Below are positions 20,806 to 28,100 of a stretch of 64,000 nucleotides of DNA, piece after piece; the stretch's first letter is position 1, and the number at the start of each line of letters is the position of its first letter. The translations under genes and the position numbers were made by a program. The notes under the pieces are model-generated. The model had not been told where the DNA came from. It made no database searches and saw only the letters and a program-made list of their open reading frames with translations. Origin of the DNA: Pyrococcus yayanosii CH1 (GTDB lineage: Archaea; Methanobacteriota_B; Thermococci; Thermococcales; Thermococcaceae); NCBI RefSeq assembly GCF_000215995.1, contig NC_015680.1:124001-188000 (forward strand), read 5' to 3'.

Positions 20806-21062
20806 TTCTCACCCTCCACGAGGGCCTTTATTGGAACGGGCCTCACGGGGAACCTCGTCGCCGGCAGGGGGATATCCTCTGGCCTCTTCCCCGTCTTCCT
20901 TGCGAGGATTGAGATGACTATCGGCAGGCACGTCCTCCCCTGGCAGGGCCCCATCCCTATGCGGAGCAGCCTCTTGAGCTCTTCTATATCTGTTACGCCC
21001 TCATCAATTAGCCTCTCAACGTCCTCAACCGTCACGTCGTTGCACCTGCACACGATTCTCAT
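20802..21062 (-). CDS. pdhX: proline dehydrogenase delta subunit, BFD-like [2Fe-2S] protein
   Basis: 86 residues. Four cysteines, Cys5 and Cys7 in VCRCND and Cys40 and Cys45 in GMGPCQGRTCLP, form the [2Fe-2S] site of the BFD family. It probably passes electrons between the flavins of the alpha and beta subunits. Start and stop overlap both neighbours by four bases. Confidence 0.85.
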   Translation of the reverse strand: MRIVCRCNDVTVEDVERLIDEGVTDIEELKRLLRIGMGPCQGRTCLPIVISILARKTGKRPEDIPLPATRFPVRPVPIKALVEGEK

Positions 21063-21562
21063 TCTCTCACCACCCTAACGGCCCTAACCTCCCAGGCGAG
21101 CTCGATGGGAACCTCGACGGTTATTATGGGTGTATCTCCCTTCGCCTTCTCCCGTGGGATAACGGCAACGACCTTCCCCTTTCCGACGGGCTCGCCGATG
21201 CGGTTCAGCAGAACGACTTCCTCCCCGACCCTCGGCAGGGGTAGAAGCTCGTGGGGCATCGTTATCCTCGCCCTGTCGCCAATGTAGTGGACCATGAAGA
21301 ATGCGAGACCTGGACAAATTTGCACGCAGAGGGAGCATCCAATGCACTTCTCATAGTCAACTTTCGGGATGTCATTGGGCCTTTCCATGGCCACGGCCCC
21401 GGTGGGGCAGACCTCCTTGCAGGGGGTGCAGGGTATCTGCTGGGGACACTCGGGTATAGCGACGGGTCCTCTCCTCAGCCTCTCCTCGCTCGGCAGACCT
21501 ATGAGCTCTTTCAGCTCCTCGACCGTTAGGTAGCCCTCTCTAAGGTAGTGAGGGATGCTCAT
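21059..21562 (-). CDS. pdhF: proline dehydrogenase gamma subunit, 4Fe-4S ferredoxin-like
   Basis: 167 residues. Two cluster motifs are visible: Cys39-Cys45-Cys48-Cys52 (CPQQIPCTPCKEVCP, with unusual spacing before the first pair) and Cys73-Cys76-Cys79-Cys83 (CIGCSLCVQICP). The C-terminal domain after residue 90 (ARITMPHELLPLPRVGEEVV) is a small barrel. It is expected to be the electron-transfer subunit of the complex. Four-base overlaps with both neighbours suggest stoichiometric coupled translation. Confidence 0.85.
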   Translation of the reverse strand: MSIPHYLREGYLTVEELKELIGLPSEERLRRGPVAIPECPQQIPCTPCKEVCPTGAVAMERPNDIPKVDYEKCIGCSLCVQICPGLAFFMVHYIGDRARITMPHELLPLPRVGEEVVLLNRIGEPVGKGKVVAVIPREKAKGDTPIITVEVPIELAWEVRAVRVVRE

Positions 21563-22986
21563 GCTCTCACCCCCAGGAGTTTCTTAATGCCCTCGACAAC
21601 GTGCTGACCGAAGGGTCCGGACCGGAACTCCTCCAGCTCTTTCTGCGCTTTCTCAATTTCCCTTACCCAGCTCTCGTCGGCTATACCGAGCCTCAGAGCT
21701 GCGGCAATGCCGGCTATCCTGCCCTCAAGCATCGCCGTCGTGGCCTCCTCGATTCCGGCGGAGTCGCCGGCCACGAATATTCCCCTCACCGTTGTCTCCA
21801 TCCACTCGTCCCTAACGGCGACGTGGCCGCCCAGCTCTGGCACATACCTTATCTGGCAGCCGGCTTGGTGGAGGAGCTCGATGCTTGGTCTCAGACCAAC
21901 AGCTATGGCTATGAGGTCAACGTCAAAGACCTTCTCCGTCCCCGGAATCGGCTTCCAGTTCTCGTCTATCTGAGCCACGGCAGCCCTCTCGACTCTTTCC
22001 CTTCCCTCAGCCCTCAGAATGGTGTGTCTCGTTAGTATGGGGATGCCGAGACGCCTGACTTTCGCAGCATGGACGAAATAGCCACCTATCTTTGGCATGG
22101 CCTCTACGATGGCCTTGACCTCGACATCCGCCTGAAGAAGCTGGTAGGCTAGAATAAGGCCAACGTTTCCAGCCCCCACTATGAGGGCCCTCTCCCCCGG
22201 TTTAACTCCATAAGTGTTCATGAGCGTCTGTATAGCTCCTGCTCCATATACTCCGGGTAGGTCATTATTCTCGAAGGGGACGCTCTTCTCCATGGCCCCA
22301 GTAGCCACTATCACTGCTCTACCGCGGAACTCTATTAGCTCCTCGTTCTTTCTGATGGCCACGATGAGCTTTTCATCGCCCTCTTGAAATATGCCCACCG
22401 CCGATGTTTCGAGGAACACCTCTATTCCCCTCTTCCTTACCTCTTCCTCCAGGATTTTCGCAATCTTAATGCCCCTTACGCCGGCGAACTGCTCCCTCTT
22501 CCCGAAGAACTTGTGGGTCTGCTTTACGAGCTGGCCCCCCAGCATGTGATTCTCGTCTATCAGAACGACTTTTGCACCGGCGTCGCTCGCCCCTATGGCT
22601 GCCATCAGTCCTGCTGGCCCGCCCCCGATGACGATGATGTCCCCTTCCACCTTCCTCGCCTTTCCGAACTTTGGAATTTCTTTGTCCTTTGTCAGCTCTC
22701 CCTGTCCTCGCTCGATGACCATGCCGTCCTCGACAAGGGTTATGCACGTCCTGACGTTCGGAACGCCGTTGACGGTCATGAGGCAGGAGGAGCACTTGCC
22801 TATGGCGCAGAAGAGACCCCTAGGTCTTCCCTCAACTCTTGAGTAGTTGAGGACTCGTATACCGGCCGCGTGGAGGGCTGCCGCAATGGTTTCTCCCTCG
22901 TAGGCTTCTATCTGCTTTCCTTCGAAGTATATGGTGACCTTCCTTCCGCGGGAGAAGTTGAGAATCGGATGCTCACCAAGGCGCAC
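21559..22986 (-). CDS. pdhA: proline dehydrogenase alpha subunit, NADH-oxidising flavoprotein
   Basis: 475 residues. An N-terminal 2Fe-2S domain (Cys60, Cys65, Cys68, Cys81 in GLFCAIGKCSSCLM and VRTC) is fused to a two-dinucleotide flavoprotein: IIVIGGGPAGLMAAIGASDA near residue 117 for FAD, ALIVGAGNVGLILAYQLL near 270 for NAD(P)H, and VAGDSAGIEEATTAMLEGRI at the end. In relatives this subunit gives the complex NADH dehydrogenase activity. The start is GTG at 22986, six bases after GGTGA; the promoter lies in 22990-23045. Confidence 0.88.
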   Translation of the reverse strand: MRLGEHPILNFSRGRKVTIYFEGKQIEAYEGETIAAALHAAGIRVLNYSRVEGRPRGLFCAIGKCSSCLMTVNGVPNVRTCITLVEDGMVIERGQGELTKDKEIPKFGKARKVEGDIIVIGGGPAGLMAAIGASDAGAKVVLIDENHMLGGQLVKQTHKFFGKREQFAGVRGIKIAKILEEEVRKRGIEVFLETSAVGIFQEGDEKLIVAIRKNEELIEFRGRAVIVATGAMEKSVPFENNDLPGVYGAGAIQTLMNTYGVKPGERALIVGAGNVGLILAYQLLQADVEVKAIVEAMPKIGGYFVHAAKVRRLGIPILTRHTILRAEGRERVERAAVAQIDENWKPIPGTEKVFDVDLIAIAVGLRPSIELLHQAGCQIRYVPELGGHVAVRDEWMETTVRGIFVAGDSAGIEEATTAMLEGRIAGIAAALRLGIADESWVREIEKAQKELEEFRSGPFGQHVVEGIKKLLGVRA

Positions 22987-23090
22987 CCCATTTCACCGGG
23001 GTAAAATATGAGGCGGTGTTTATGAGGCTTTTTTCATAAAGAAGTTTTGCACCTTTGGTTTTCCTTTTTAGACGTCCGAAGGGAAGTGAG

Positions 23091-23651
23091 CTATCCGAGC
23101 CTGAAGATGTCTGACCTCGTTATTATACCAATTGGCTTGCCGTTCTTCCCCTGAACTATAACGGCCGGGTGCTTTTCAAGGAGGTACTTTATAACTTCTA
23201 TGTCTTCCTCCTCAGAAACGAGAGGGAATGGTTCCTCCATGACCTCCGTAACGTTCCGGGAGTATATATCCTCATCCTCAAGACTCCTTCTGACGAGGTT
23301 CTTCTCAGTTATGGCTCCTATGACCTTCTCGTTATCAATCACTGGGACCTGGGATATGTTGTGCTTCTTCATGAGCCTAACAACTTTCTCAACCCTGTCC
23401 CCGGGCCTGACGTAGATTATGGGACTCGACATTATGCTTCTGGCCGTTACCCTCGCCTTCTGGCACTCTATAAGGGCTCGAAGAATCCTGTTGAGCGTAG
23501 ATAGGCGGGGATCAACCTTACCGGCTTCGAGCTTGGCTATGTAGGCCTGGGTTACTCCAGCTTTCCTCGCCAGCTCCTCTTGAGTTATTCCTAGCTCTTT
23601 TCTTATCCTTTTGATATCCCTTGGATCGATCGGCCGGGGCACTATTACCAC
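23091..23651 (-). CDS. XRE-type HTH regulator with two CBS domains
   Basis: 186 residues. A helix-turn-helix (IRKELGITQEELARKAGVTQ and AYIAKLEAGKVDPRLSTLNR) occupies residues 14-52 and two CBS motifs follow (ARSIMSSPIIYVRPGDRVEK; VTEVMEEPFPLVSEEED). This architecture binds DNA in response to an adenine nucleotide. GTG at 23651 follows GGTGGTTATTT. It lies directly downstream of the pdh promoter region on the same strand side, so it could regulate pdhAFXB or itself; that is inference. Confidence 0.85.
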   Translation of the reverse strand: MVIVPRPIDPRDIKRIRKELGITQEELARKAGVTQAYIAKLEAGKVDPRLSTLNRILRALIECQKARVTARSIMSSPIIYVRPGDRVEKVVRLMKKHNISQVPVIDNEKVIGAITEKNLVRRSLEDEDIYSRNVTEVMEEPFPLVSEEEDIEVIKYLLEKHPAVIVQGKNGKPIGIITRSDIFRLG

Positions 23652-23696
23652 AAATAACCACCGGTTATTAAACGTCGGCCAGGTTAATTAACTTTT

Positions 23697-23848
23697 TGAT
23701 GTGGGCCGGCAACAGAGACCCACCGGTCACCGCTCCCGGGGGCGGATGCACCGGCCCTGTGGGCTCGGCGTGAGCACACCCCGCTCATCGAACCCGGAAC
23801 CTTGCGGGGGCGGGTGGACCGAGCCCCTGCGAGGAAATGTACCCTCGC
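23697..23848 (-). ncRNA. candidate double-hairpin H/ACA guide RNA
   Basis: On the - strand two long GC-rich hairpins are each followed directly by ACA. Hairpin 1 closes with GGGCTCGG (23826-23819) and CCGAGCCC (23768-23761), then ACA (23760-23758), and contains an inner CCCCGC/GCGGGG stem with GAUGA in the apical loop as a possible L7Ae K-turn. Hairpin 2 closes with GGGCCGG (23757-23751) and CCGGCCC (23709-23703), then ACA (23702-23700). A third short hairpin GCGAGG/CCTCGC (23848-23829) leads. AT-rich promoter elements (GTTTTAAG, CTATATAAT) lie just upstream at 23864-23890. Such RNAs direct pseudouridylation with Cbf5, Nop10, L7Ae and Gar1. The pocket geometry of hairpin 2 is not canonical. 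Confidence 0.62.
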
Positions 23849-23929
23849 TGTCGGCGATTGAGAATTATATAGTGGAACTTAAAACTCTTGTGGAAACCCT
23901 TATAATGCCCTTGGAAAGACCTAGCCTTC

Positions 23930-23987
23930 GGCGGATGATGTGCCTTGCCCAGCCTGAGACGTGATGAGGTCGGTATTAGCTGACGCC
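23930..23987 (+). ncRNA. C/D box guide sRNA
   Basis: All four boxes are present in order: C box ATGATGT (23935-23941, one mismatch), D' box CTGA (23954-23957), C' box GTGATGA (23961-23967, perfect) and D box CTGA (23980-23983, perfect). Both guide regions are exactly 12 bases (GCCTTGCCCAGC and GGTCGGTATTAG), the D'-C' spacer is three bases, and GGCG/CGCC closes the terminal stem. Archaeal C/D sRNAs guide 2'-O-methylation by fibrillarin; the methylated base pairs with the fifth base upstream of D or D'. TTATAAT at about 23900 is a suitable promoter. Confidence 0.85.
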
Positions 23988-24004
23988 CCTTGGAGGGGTA
24001 CCCG

Positions 24005-24610
24005 ATGATAGAGTTCTACGCCAGTGAGGCCTTGATATGCCCCAGAAGGATATACTTCCGCCTAAAGGGGTATCCGGAAAGGTGGCCAGATATTGCGAAG
24101 CCTAGGCTTGAGAAGGGCAACAGAACCCACTCGGTTCTCGGGGAAATACTCCGGAAGAGGTTCGGATTCGAGCTCGAAAAGCATATAGTGCTCCGTTCCT
24201 CCAGGCTTGGCATAGAGATACACGGGAAAATAGATGCCTTCAGGGATTTTCCCATAGAGATAAAGGGCAAGTCGAGCCTTCCCAAGGTTCCTCCCGACTA
24301 CCACCTAGCCCAGCTGAATGTTTACCTGAGGTGGGCCGAGACTGAGTATGGCTACCTCTACTACGTCAAGCTCGACAATAGGCCCGAGAAAATAGTGGGG
24401 TCCATAAACTTCTCCAATTTTCCCTTAGTGAAAGGAAGGAACTTCAAGGCATTCGAGGTTCCCTATGATGATTCCCTCTTTAGGGAGACCGTCAGGCACT
24501 TCTACTCCGTAAAGAGATACTTCGAGAAGGATAAGCTTCCCGGAGGCTGGAAGGGCCCACACTGCAGGTTTTGCCCCTACAACTATCTCTGCTTTCCGGA
24601 CGGCCTCTAG
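24005..24610 (+). CDS. stand-alone Cas4/RecB-like nuclease
   Basis: 201 residues. The Cas4 arrangement is complete: Cys12 in ICPRRIYF, His42 in RTHSVLGE, Asp77 and Glu85-x-Lys87 (IDAF, IEIKGK) of the PD-(D/E)xK nuclease, and the C-terminal Cys187-Cys190-Cys196 (CRFCPYNYLC), which with Cys12 would bind a 4Fe-4S cluster. Family members are 5'-3' ssDNA exonucleases. No cas genes or repeats are nearby, so a DNA-repair role is more likely than CRISPR adaptation. ATG at 24005 follows GGAGGGG; the C/D sRNA ends 17 bases before it. The stop overlaps the convergent phosphodiesterase gene. Confidence 0.82.
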   Translation: MIEFYASEALICPRRIYFRLKGYPERWPDIAKPRLEKGNRTHSVLGEILRKRFGFELEKHIVLRSSRLGIEIHGKIDAFRDFPIEIKGKSSLPKVPPDYHLAQLNVYLRWAETEYGYLYYVKLDNRPEKIVGSINFSNFPLVKGRNFKAFEVPYDDSLFRETVRHFYSVKRYFEKDKLPGGWKGPHCRFCPYNYLCFPDGL

Positions 24611-25101
24611 ACATCCCAGGGGTTGTAGAACCGCACCTTCACTCTTTCCTTCTCAACCTCCATCAGGGCGAAGCTCGGTGGAGAGAGCCTAGGAAGTGTG
24701 GGTGATCCGGGGTTCAGCAGGTAGACCTTTCTCCTCATGGCTTCCACGGCCTCGAAGTAGGGCCTGTGAGTATGGCCGAATATTACCAGCGTGGCCTCCT
24801 CCTCGAAGGCCTTGTATACCAGGTTCTGGGCCGTTAGGGAGAGAAACTGATGGCCATGAATTACGAGAGTCTTCATGCCACCTATATCAACGACCTCTAC
24901 CTCTCTCAAGCCGGGGGGATCCGCGTTCCCCCTGACGGCGAGGACTGGGGCGACCTCGTTGAGCTTTTCCAAAAGGATGGGTTCAGTGATATCCCCCGCG
25001 TGGATTATCAGCTCAACGTCCTGCTTCTCGAACACCTCAAGGACAACGTCTGGAAAGTAGGCTTTCGGATAGTGGGTATCGCTCAAAACACCCACGAGCA
25101 T
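24607..25101 (-). CDS. YfcE/MJ0936-type metallophosphoesterase
   Basis: 164 residues. Metal ligands of the calcineurin-like fold are all visible: Asp8 and His10 (SDTHYP), Asp37 (HAGDITE), Asn59 (RGNADP), His82/His84 (IHGHQ), and His110/His112 (FGHTHRP). Relatives hydrolyse phosphodiesters such as bis-pNPP or cyclic nucleotides; the natural substrate is unknown. The gene is the last of a - strand set with gar1 and phr. Confidence 0.9.
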   Translation of the reverse strand: MLVGVLSDTHYPKAYFPDVVLEVFEKQDVELIIHAGDITEPILLEKLNEVAPVLAVRGNADPPGLREVEVVDIGGMKTLVIHGHQFLSLTAQNLVYKAFEEEATLVIFGHTHRPYFEAVEAMRRKVYLLNPGSPTLPRLSPPSFALMEVEKERVKVRFYNPWDV

Positions 25102-25145
25102 CGGTGAGGTCCCCTCTCATCATAATTCAGCTGTGAGTTTGGTCC

Positions 25146-25424
25146 TCATCTGCCCTTCTTTCTCTCCCTCTCTTTCCGCCCCCTGTGCTTCCTCTTCCTC
25201 CTATCATCGATGTAGAGGACCTCACCCACGTACCTCTCCGGGTCCTTAACCTTGGGCTTCACAGCCACGTAGGGCGCCTTGACTGGCCCGAAAACATCCT
25301 TCACTATTCCAACTGGCTTGAGGTTCTTGTCAACGACTGGCTCGTTCAGGGTGGGAACCCAGTTCGTCCTAACTATGAGGAGCCCTTGTTTGGCATAATG
25401 ACTAACCTTCCCGAGCCTCTTCAT
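25146..25424 (-). CDS. gar1: H/ACA RNP component Gar1
   Basis: 92 residues. Gar1 binds Cbf5 and speeds substrate turnover in H/ACA-guided pseudouridylation. KRLGKVSHYAKQGLLIVRTN, PVVDKNLKPVGIVKDVFGPV and PYVAVKPKVKDPERYVGEVL form the RNP barrel; the basic tail RRKRKHRGRKERERKKGR is RNA-binding. It lies about 1.3 kb from the predicted H/ACA RNA. Confidence 0.93.
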   Translation of the reverse strand: MKRLGKVSHYAKQGLLIVRTNWVPTLNEPVVDKNLKPVGIVKDVFGPVKAPYVAVKPKVKDPERYVGEVLYIDDRRKRKHRGRKERERKKGR

Positions 25425-25455
25425 TGGCTTCCCCGATGAGGGTTCGTTGAGACCT

Positions 25456-26067
25456 TTAAATGTTTTCCATGAACTTCTCCTTTATCCTCCTCGCGTAGCC
25501 TGGGGGGAGTATCTTCTCTATCTCGGCGAGTATCTCTTCGAACATCCTCCTGTTCTCATCGAGCATTCTTCTCATGACGTTCTCAATGTAGCTCTCTACG
25601 AGCATCCTGACTTCTTCGAGCTCCCTCTTCTCCTTCACGATCTCTCTTATTCTCTCGTCCAGCTCGCTCAGAAACTCTGCAAGCTCTCTCATCTTGACCT
25701 GAACGGGTTCCTGAGACTTTATGAGCTCCCTAGCCTGCTCATACTCGGGGCTCTTGGTTATGTCCCTAGGTTCATAGACTTCAGAGCCGAAGAGGTGGGG
25801 CGTCAGAAGTATCTCAAGGCGCAATCCCCTCTTTATCATGTAGTACTTCCTTGGTCTGCCCCTGGGAATCTTCTCAATCCTGCTCTCCACCAATCCTGCT
25901 TCCTCTAGCATCCTCAGGTGCTCCAGCACGGCTTTCTGACCCACTCCGAGCTCTTGGCTTAGCTCGCTGACGAAATAAGGTCTCTTGGTGAGCAGGAGGA
26001 GTATCTTCCTTCTCGTCTCATTACCGAGCACGTCGAGGAGCCTTCCAAGCTCCTCGTTAAATTTCAT
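25456..26067 (-). CDS. phr: heat-shock repressor Phr (ArsR-type winged helix)
   Basis: 203 residues, matching Pyrococcus Phr in length and sequence. LGNETRRKILLLLTKRPYFV and SELSQELGVGQKAVLEHLRM form the winged helix, with the wing in RIEKIPRGRPRKYYMIKRG; a long helical C-terminal half (residues about 110-200) mediates dimerisation. In P. furiosus Phr represses its own gene, hsp20 and an AAA+ ATPase gene and is released on heat shock. ATG at 26067 follows GGAGGTGAGAAAAG. A perfect palindrome overlaps its predicted start site. Confidence 0.93.
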   Translation of the reverse strand: MKFNEELGRLLDVLGNETRRKILLLLTKRPYFVSELSQELGVGQKAVLEHLRMLEEAGLVESRIEKIPRGRPRKYYMIKRGLRLEILLTPHLFGSEVYEPRDITKSPEYEQARELIKSQEPVQVKMRELAEFLSELDERIREIVKEKRELEEVRMLVESYIENVMRRMLDENRRMFEEILAEIEKILPPGYARRIKEKFMENI

Positions 26068-26081
26068 CTTTTCTCACCTCC

Positions 26082-26104
26082 TTTCCTAACGGTGGGTTAG
26101 GAAA
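26082..26104. promoter_or_regulatory. palindromic operator at the phr promoter
   Basis: TTTCCTAAC-ggtgg-GTTAGGAAA is a perfect 9-bp inverted repeat. The phr TATA box (AACATTTATAACAC on the - strand, 26121-26108) is about 25 bases upstream, so the repeat covers the predicted start site, where Phr is known to block polymerase recruitment in P. furiosus. It is read here as the autoregulatory Phr site; it may also affect the divergent 91-residue gene. Confidence 0.7.
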
Positions 26105-26138
26105 AAGTGTTATAAATGTTTTTGCCTTAACCCGGTGC

Positions 26139-26414
26139 ATGAAGGCTGGCGAGCTCTTGAACCTCATAGATGAGGCCTTGGCAAACGTGAGGACGGCAAT
26201 TGTGGCTTTTCAGATGAGAATCTTAGAGAGCCCCCACACGGCTCATGAATTTCTTCAGAAAAGTCTCGAGCTCCAAGAAGAGGTAGAGAGGCTTGAAAAG
26301 CTGAGAAAGGAGTTTGAGGCCCTAAATCCGGACAAGGAGCTTAGGGGAGAAGATATTGATGCCCTCGTTAGATACTTGGAAGCGCTGAGGAACTTCAGGG
26401 GTCACGAGTTTTGA
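26139..26414 (+). CDS. hypothetical helical protein, 91 residues
   Basis: Not recognised. Almost entirely helical and charged (SLELQEEVERLEKLRKEFEA looks like a coiled coil). ATG at 26139 follows CCCGGTGC. The gene is divergent from phr, with the palindromic operator between them, and converges on the HAD phosphatase with a 20-base overlap. Its position makes it a possible Phr-controlled gene; no function is proposed. Confidence 0.6.
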   Translation: MKAGELLNLIDEALANVRTAIVAFQMRILESPHTAHEFLQKSLELQEEVERLEKLRKEFEALNPDKELRGEDIDALVRYLEALRNFRGHEF

Positions 26415-27060
26415 GATCCTTGACGAGCTCGAGGAGTTCCCATAGGTTCCTGACGTAATAGTCGGCGCCCTCGACTTTCTTTTCTCTAATGACCTGGACA
26501 ACTCTCACGCCTGCAGCGTGTCCGGCCTTTACGTCCAACTCGCTGTCCCCCACGACGAGGGCTTCTTCCGGTCCAATATTCATCAGCCTTAGGGCCTTCT
26601 TTACAAGGTACGGATTCGGCTTGACGCCGTCGAGGTACGCGTAGTCCTTTCCGAGGATTACGTCGAAGTAGTCCTTCAGCCCAAATGCCTCCAAGACGAG
26701 CTCCGTGTTGTCCTGGGAGGCGTTGCTGACGGCTGCAAGCTTGATTTCCATGGCCTTTAGATCTTTCAGGACTCCTACGTCTGGGAAAGTTTTTATCTTG
26801 CCCTCCCTCAAAAGTCTCTCCCGATATTCTCTGTTGGCCCTATCGAGAGCCTTCCAGAACTCCACGTGGTCGATTCCGAACTTCTCCACGTAACTCCTCG
26901 GAAGCTCCCCCTTCGCCATCTTTCGAAAGGTTTCCCAGTCCACAACGATCTCGAGCTCCTTCATCGCGGGTAAGGCGATGCTCTCGTACCACTTTCTCAG
27001 AGAGTAACCTTCATAATAGACGAGGGTCTCATCGACATCAAATATTATTCCTCTCAGCAT
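26395..27060 (-). CDS. HAD-family phosphatase
   Basis: 221 residues. Nucleophile and acid are Asp8 and Asp10 in IIFDVDETLV; motif II is AAVSNASQ, motif III KPNPYLVKKAL and motif IV VVGDSELDVKAG. The helical cap between motifs I and II places it with subfamily I phosphatases (phosphoglycolate-type). The substrate is not evident. Confidence 0.88.
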   Translation of the reverse strand: MLRGIIFDVDETLVYYEGYSLRKWYESIALPAMKELEIVVDWETFRKMAKGELPRSYVEKFGIDHVEFWKALDRANREYRERLLREGKIKTFPDVGVLKDLKAMEIKLAAVSNASQDNTELVLEAFGLKDYFDVILGKDYAYLDGVKPNPYLVKKALRLMNIGPEEALVVGDSELDVKAGHAAGVRVVQVIREKKVEGADYYVRNLWELLELVKDLKTRDP

Positions 27061-27133
27061 GGTGTTTCCTATGCTTTAACCGTTATAAGGATTGAGCAAA
27101 GGGCTTAAAGGAGTAGGGCTTCCATTCCTCTGT

Positions 27134-28087
27134 ATGCTGAGGAACAAGTTTATCATCGTCACGGGCGGCGCTGGATTCATAGGTTCTCATATAGCCGAGG
27201 TGCTCGCAGAAGACAATGAGGTCGTTGTAATCGACAACCTCTATACGGGCAGAAAAGAGAACATCCCCGCAAACGTCAAATTTGTTGAGGCTGACGTAAG
27301 GGACTATTCCATAGCCGAAATGATAAGGCATGCTGACTACATCTTCCACGAGGCCGCAATCGTCAGCGTTCAGGAGAGCATAGAGAACCCTTTGCTGACG
27401 GAGGAGGTCAATGTCCTTGGCACGCTCAACATTCTAAGGGCCTTGAGTGAAGGTCACGGCAAGTTAATCTTTGCATCTTCGGCCGCGATTTACGGTGACA
27501 GCTCAAATCTGCCCCTGAGAGAGGATGAGCCCCCGAGGCCTCTCTCCCCCTATGGTGTGAGTAAAGTAGCTGGTGAGCACTACTGCATGGTCTTCCACAG
27601 GCTTTATGGGGTTCCGACGGTTGTCCTCAGGTACTTCAACGTCTTTGGACCGAGACAGGGAGGCAATCAGTATGCCGGTGTCATACGAATATTCATGGAG
27701 AGGGCGCTTAAGGGGGAGCCCCTCGTGATATTTGGAGACGGTAGGCAGACGAGGGACTTCATATACGTTAAGGACGTAGTCAGGGCCAACATAATCGTAG
27801 CCGAAAAGAGAAGGGCCGAAGGAGAAACTTTTAACGTGGCGACGGGAAGGGAGACAACGATCTTGGAGCTTGCCCTCAAGGTCATCGAGCTCACGGGCTC
27901 TAGTAGTCCGGTACTCTTTGACGCTCCTAGGCCTGGAGATATAAGGAGGAGCGTCGCGAACGTGGAGAAGATTTCCCGGCTTGGATTTAAGCCTAGATAC
28001 ACCCTTGAGGATGGGCTTAGGGAGACCCTCGAATGGTTCCAAAAGACTTTTAACATTGTAAACCAATCCGGTGGTGAGTCCCTCTAA
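27134..28087 (+). CDS. galE: UDP-glucose 4-epimerase-type SDR
   Basis: 317 residues. Extended short-chain dehydrogenase with VTGGAGFIGSHIAEVL at residues 9-24, Ser115-Ser116 in FASSAAIYG and the Tyr140-xxx-Lys144 pair in PYGVSKVAGEHY. It most likely interconverts UDP-glucose and UDP-galactose for surface glycans. A TTG 14 codons earlier is in frame, but GGGCTTAAAGG (27102-27112) is a TATA box about 25 bases before ATG 27134, suggesting a leaderless mRNA. It overlaps no neighbour but is followed after 13 bases by acdB. Confidence 0.9.
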   Translation: MLRNKFIIVTGGAGFIGSHIAEVLAEDNEVVVIDNLYTGRKENIPANVKFVEADVRDYSIAEMIRHADYIFHEAAIVSVQESIENPLLTEEVNVLGTLNILRALSEGHGKLIFASSAAIYGDSSNLPLREDEPPRPLSPYGVSKVAGEHYCMVFHRLYGVPTVVLRYFNVFGPRQGGNQYAGVIRIFMERALKGEPLVIFGDGRQTRDFIYVKDVVRANIIVAEKRRAEGETFNVATGRETTILELALKVIELTGSSSPVLFDAPRPGDIRRSVANVEKISRLGFKPRYTLEDGLRETLEWFQKTFNIVNQSGGESL

Positions 28088-28100
28088 CGGGGTGATTGAT

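Noticed and set aside
20149-21078. 309-codon + strand frame
   Set aside because: Antisense to pdhB, pdhX and pdhF, which have complete cofactor motifs and overlapping starts.
23697-23848. SRP 7S RNA or RNase P RNA
   Set aside because: The GGAAGG/AGCAG signature of SRP helix 8 and the conserved RNase P core sequences are not found, and it is too short.
23701-23964. 87-codon + strand frame
   Set aside because: It runs through the GC-rich RNA hairpins and the C/D sRNA; the translation is not protein-like.
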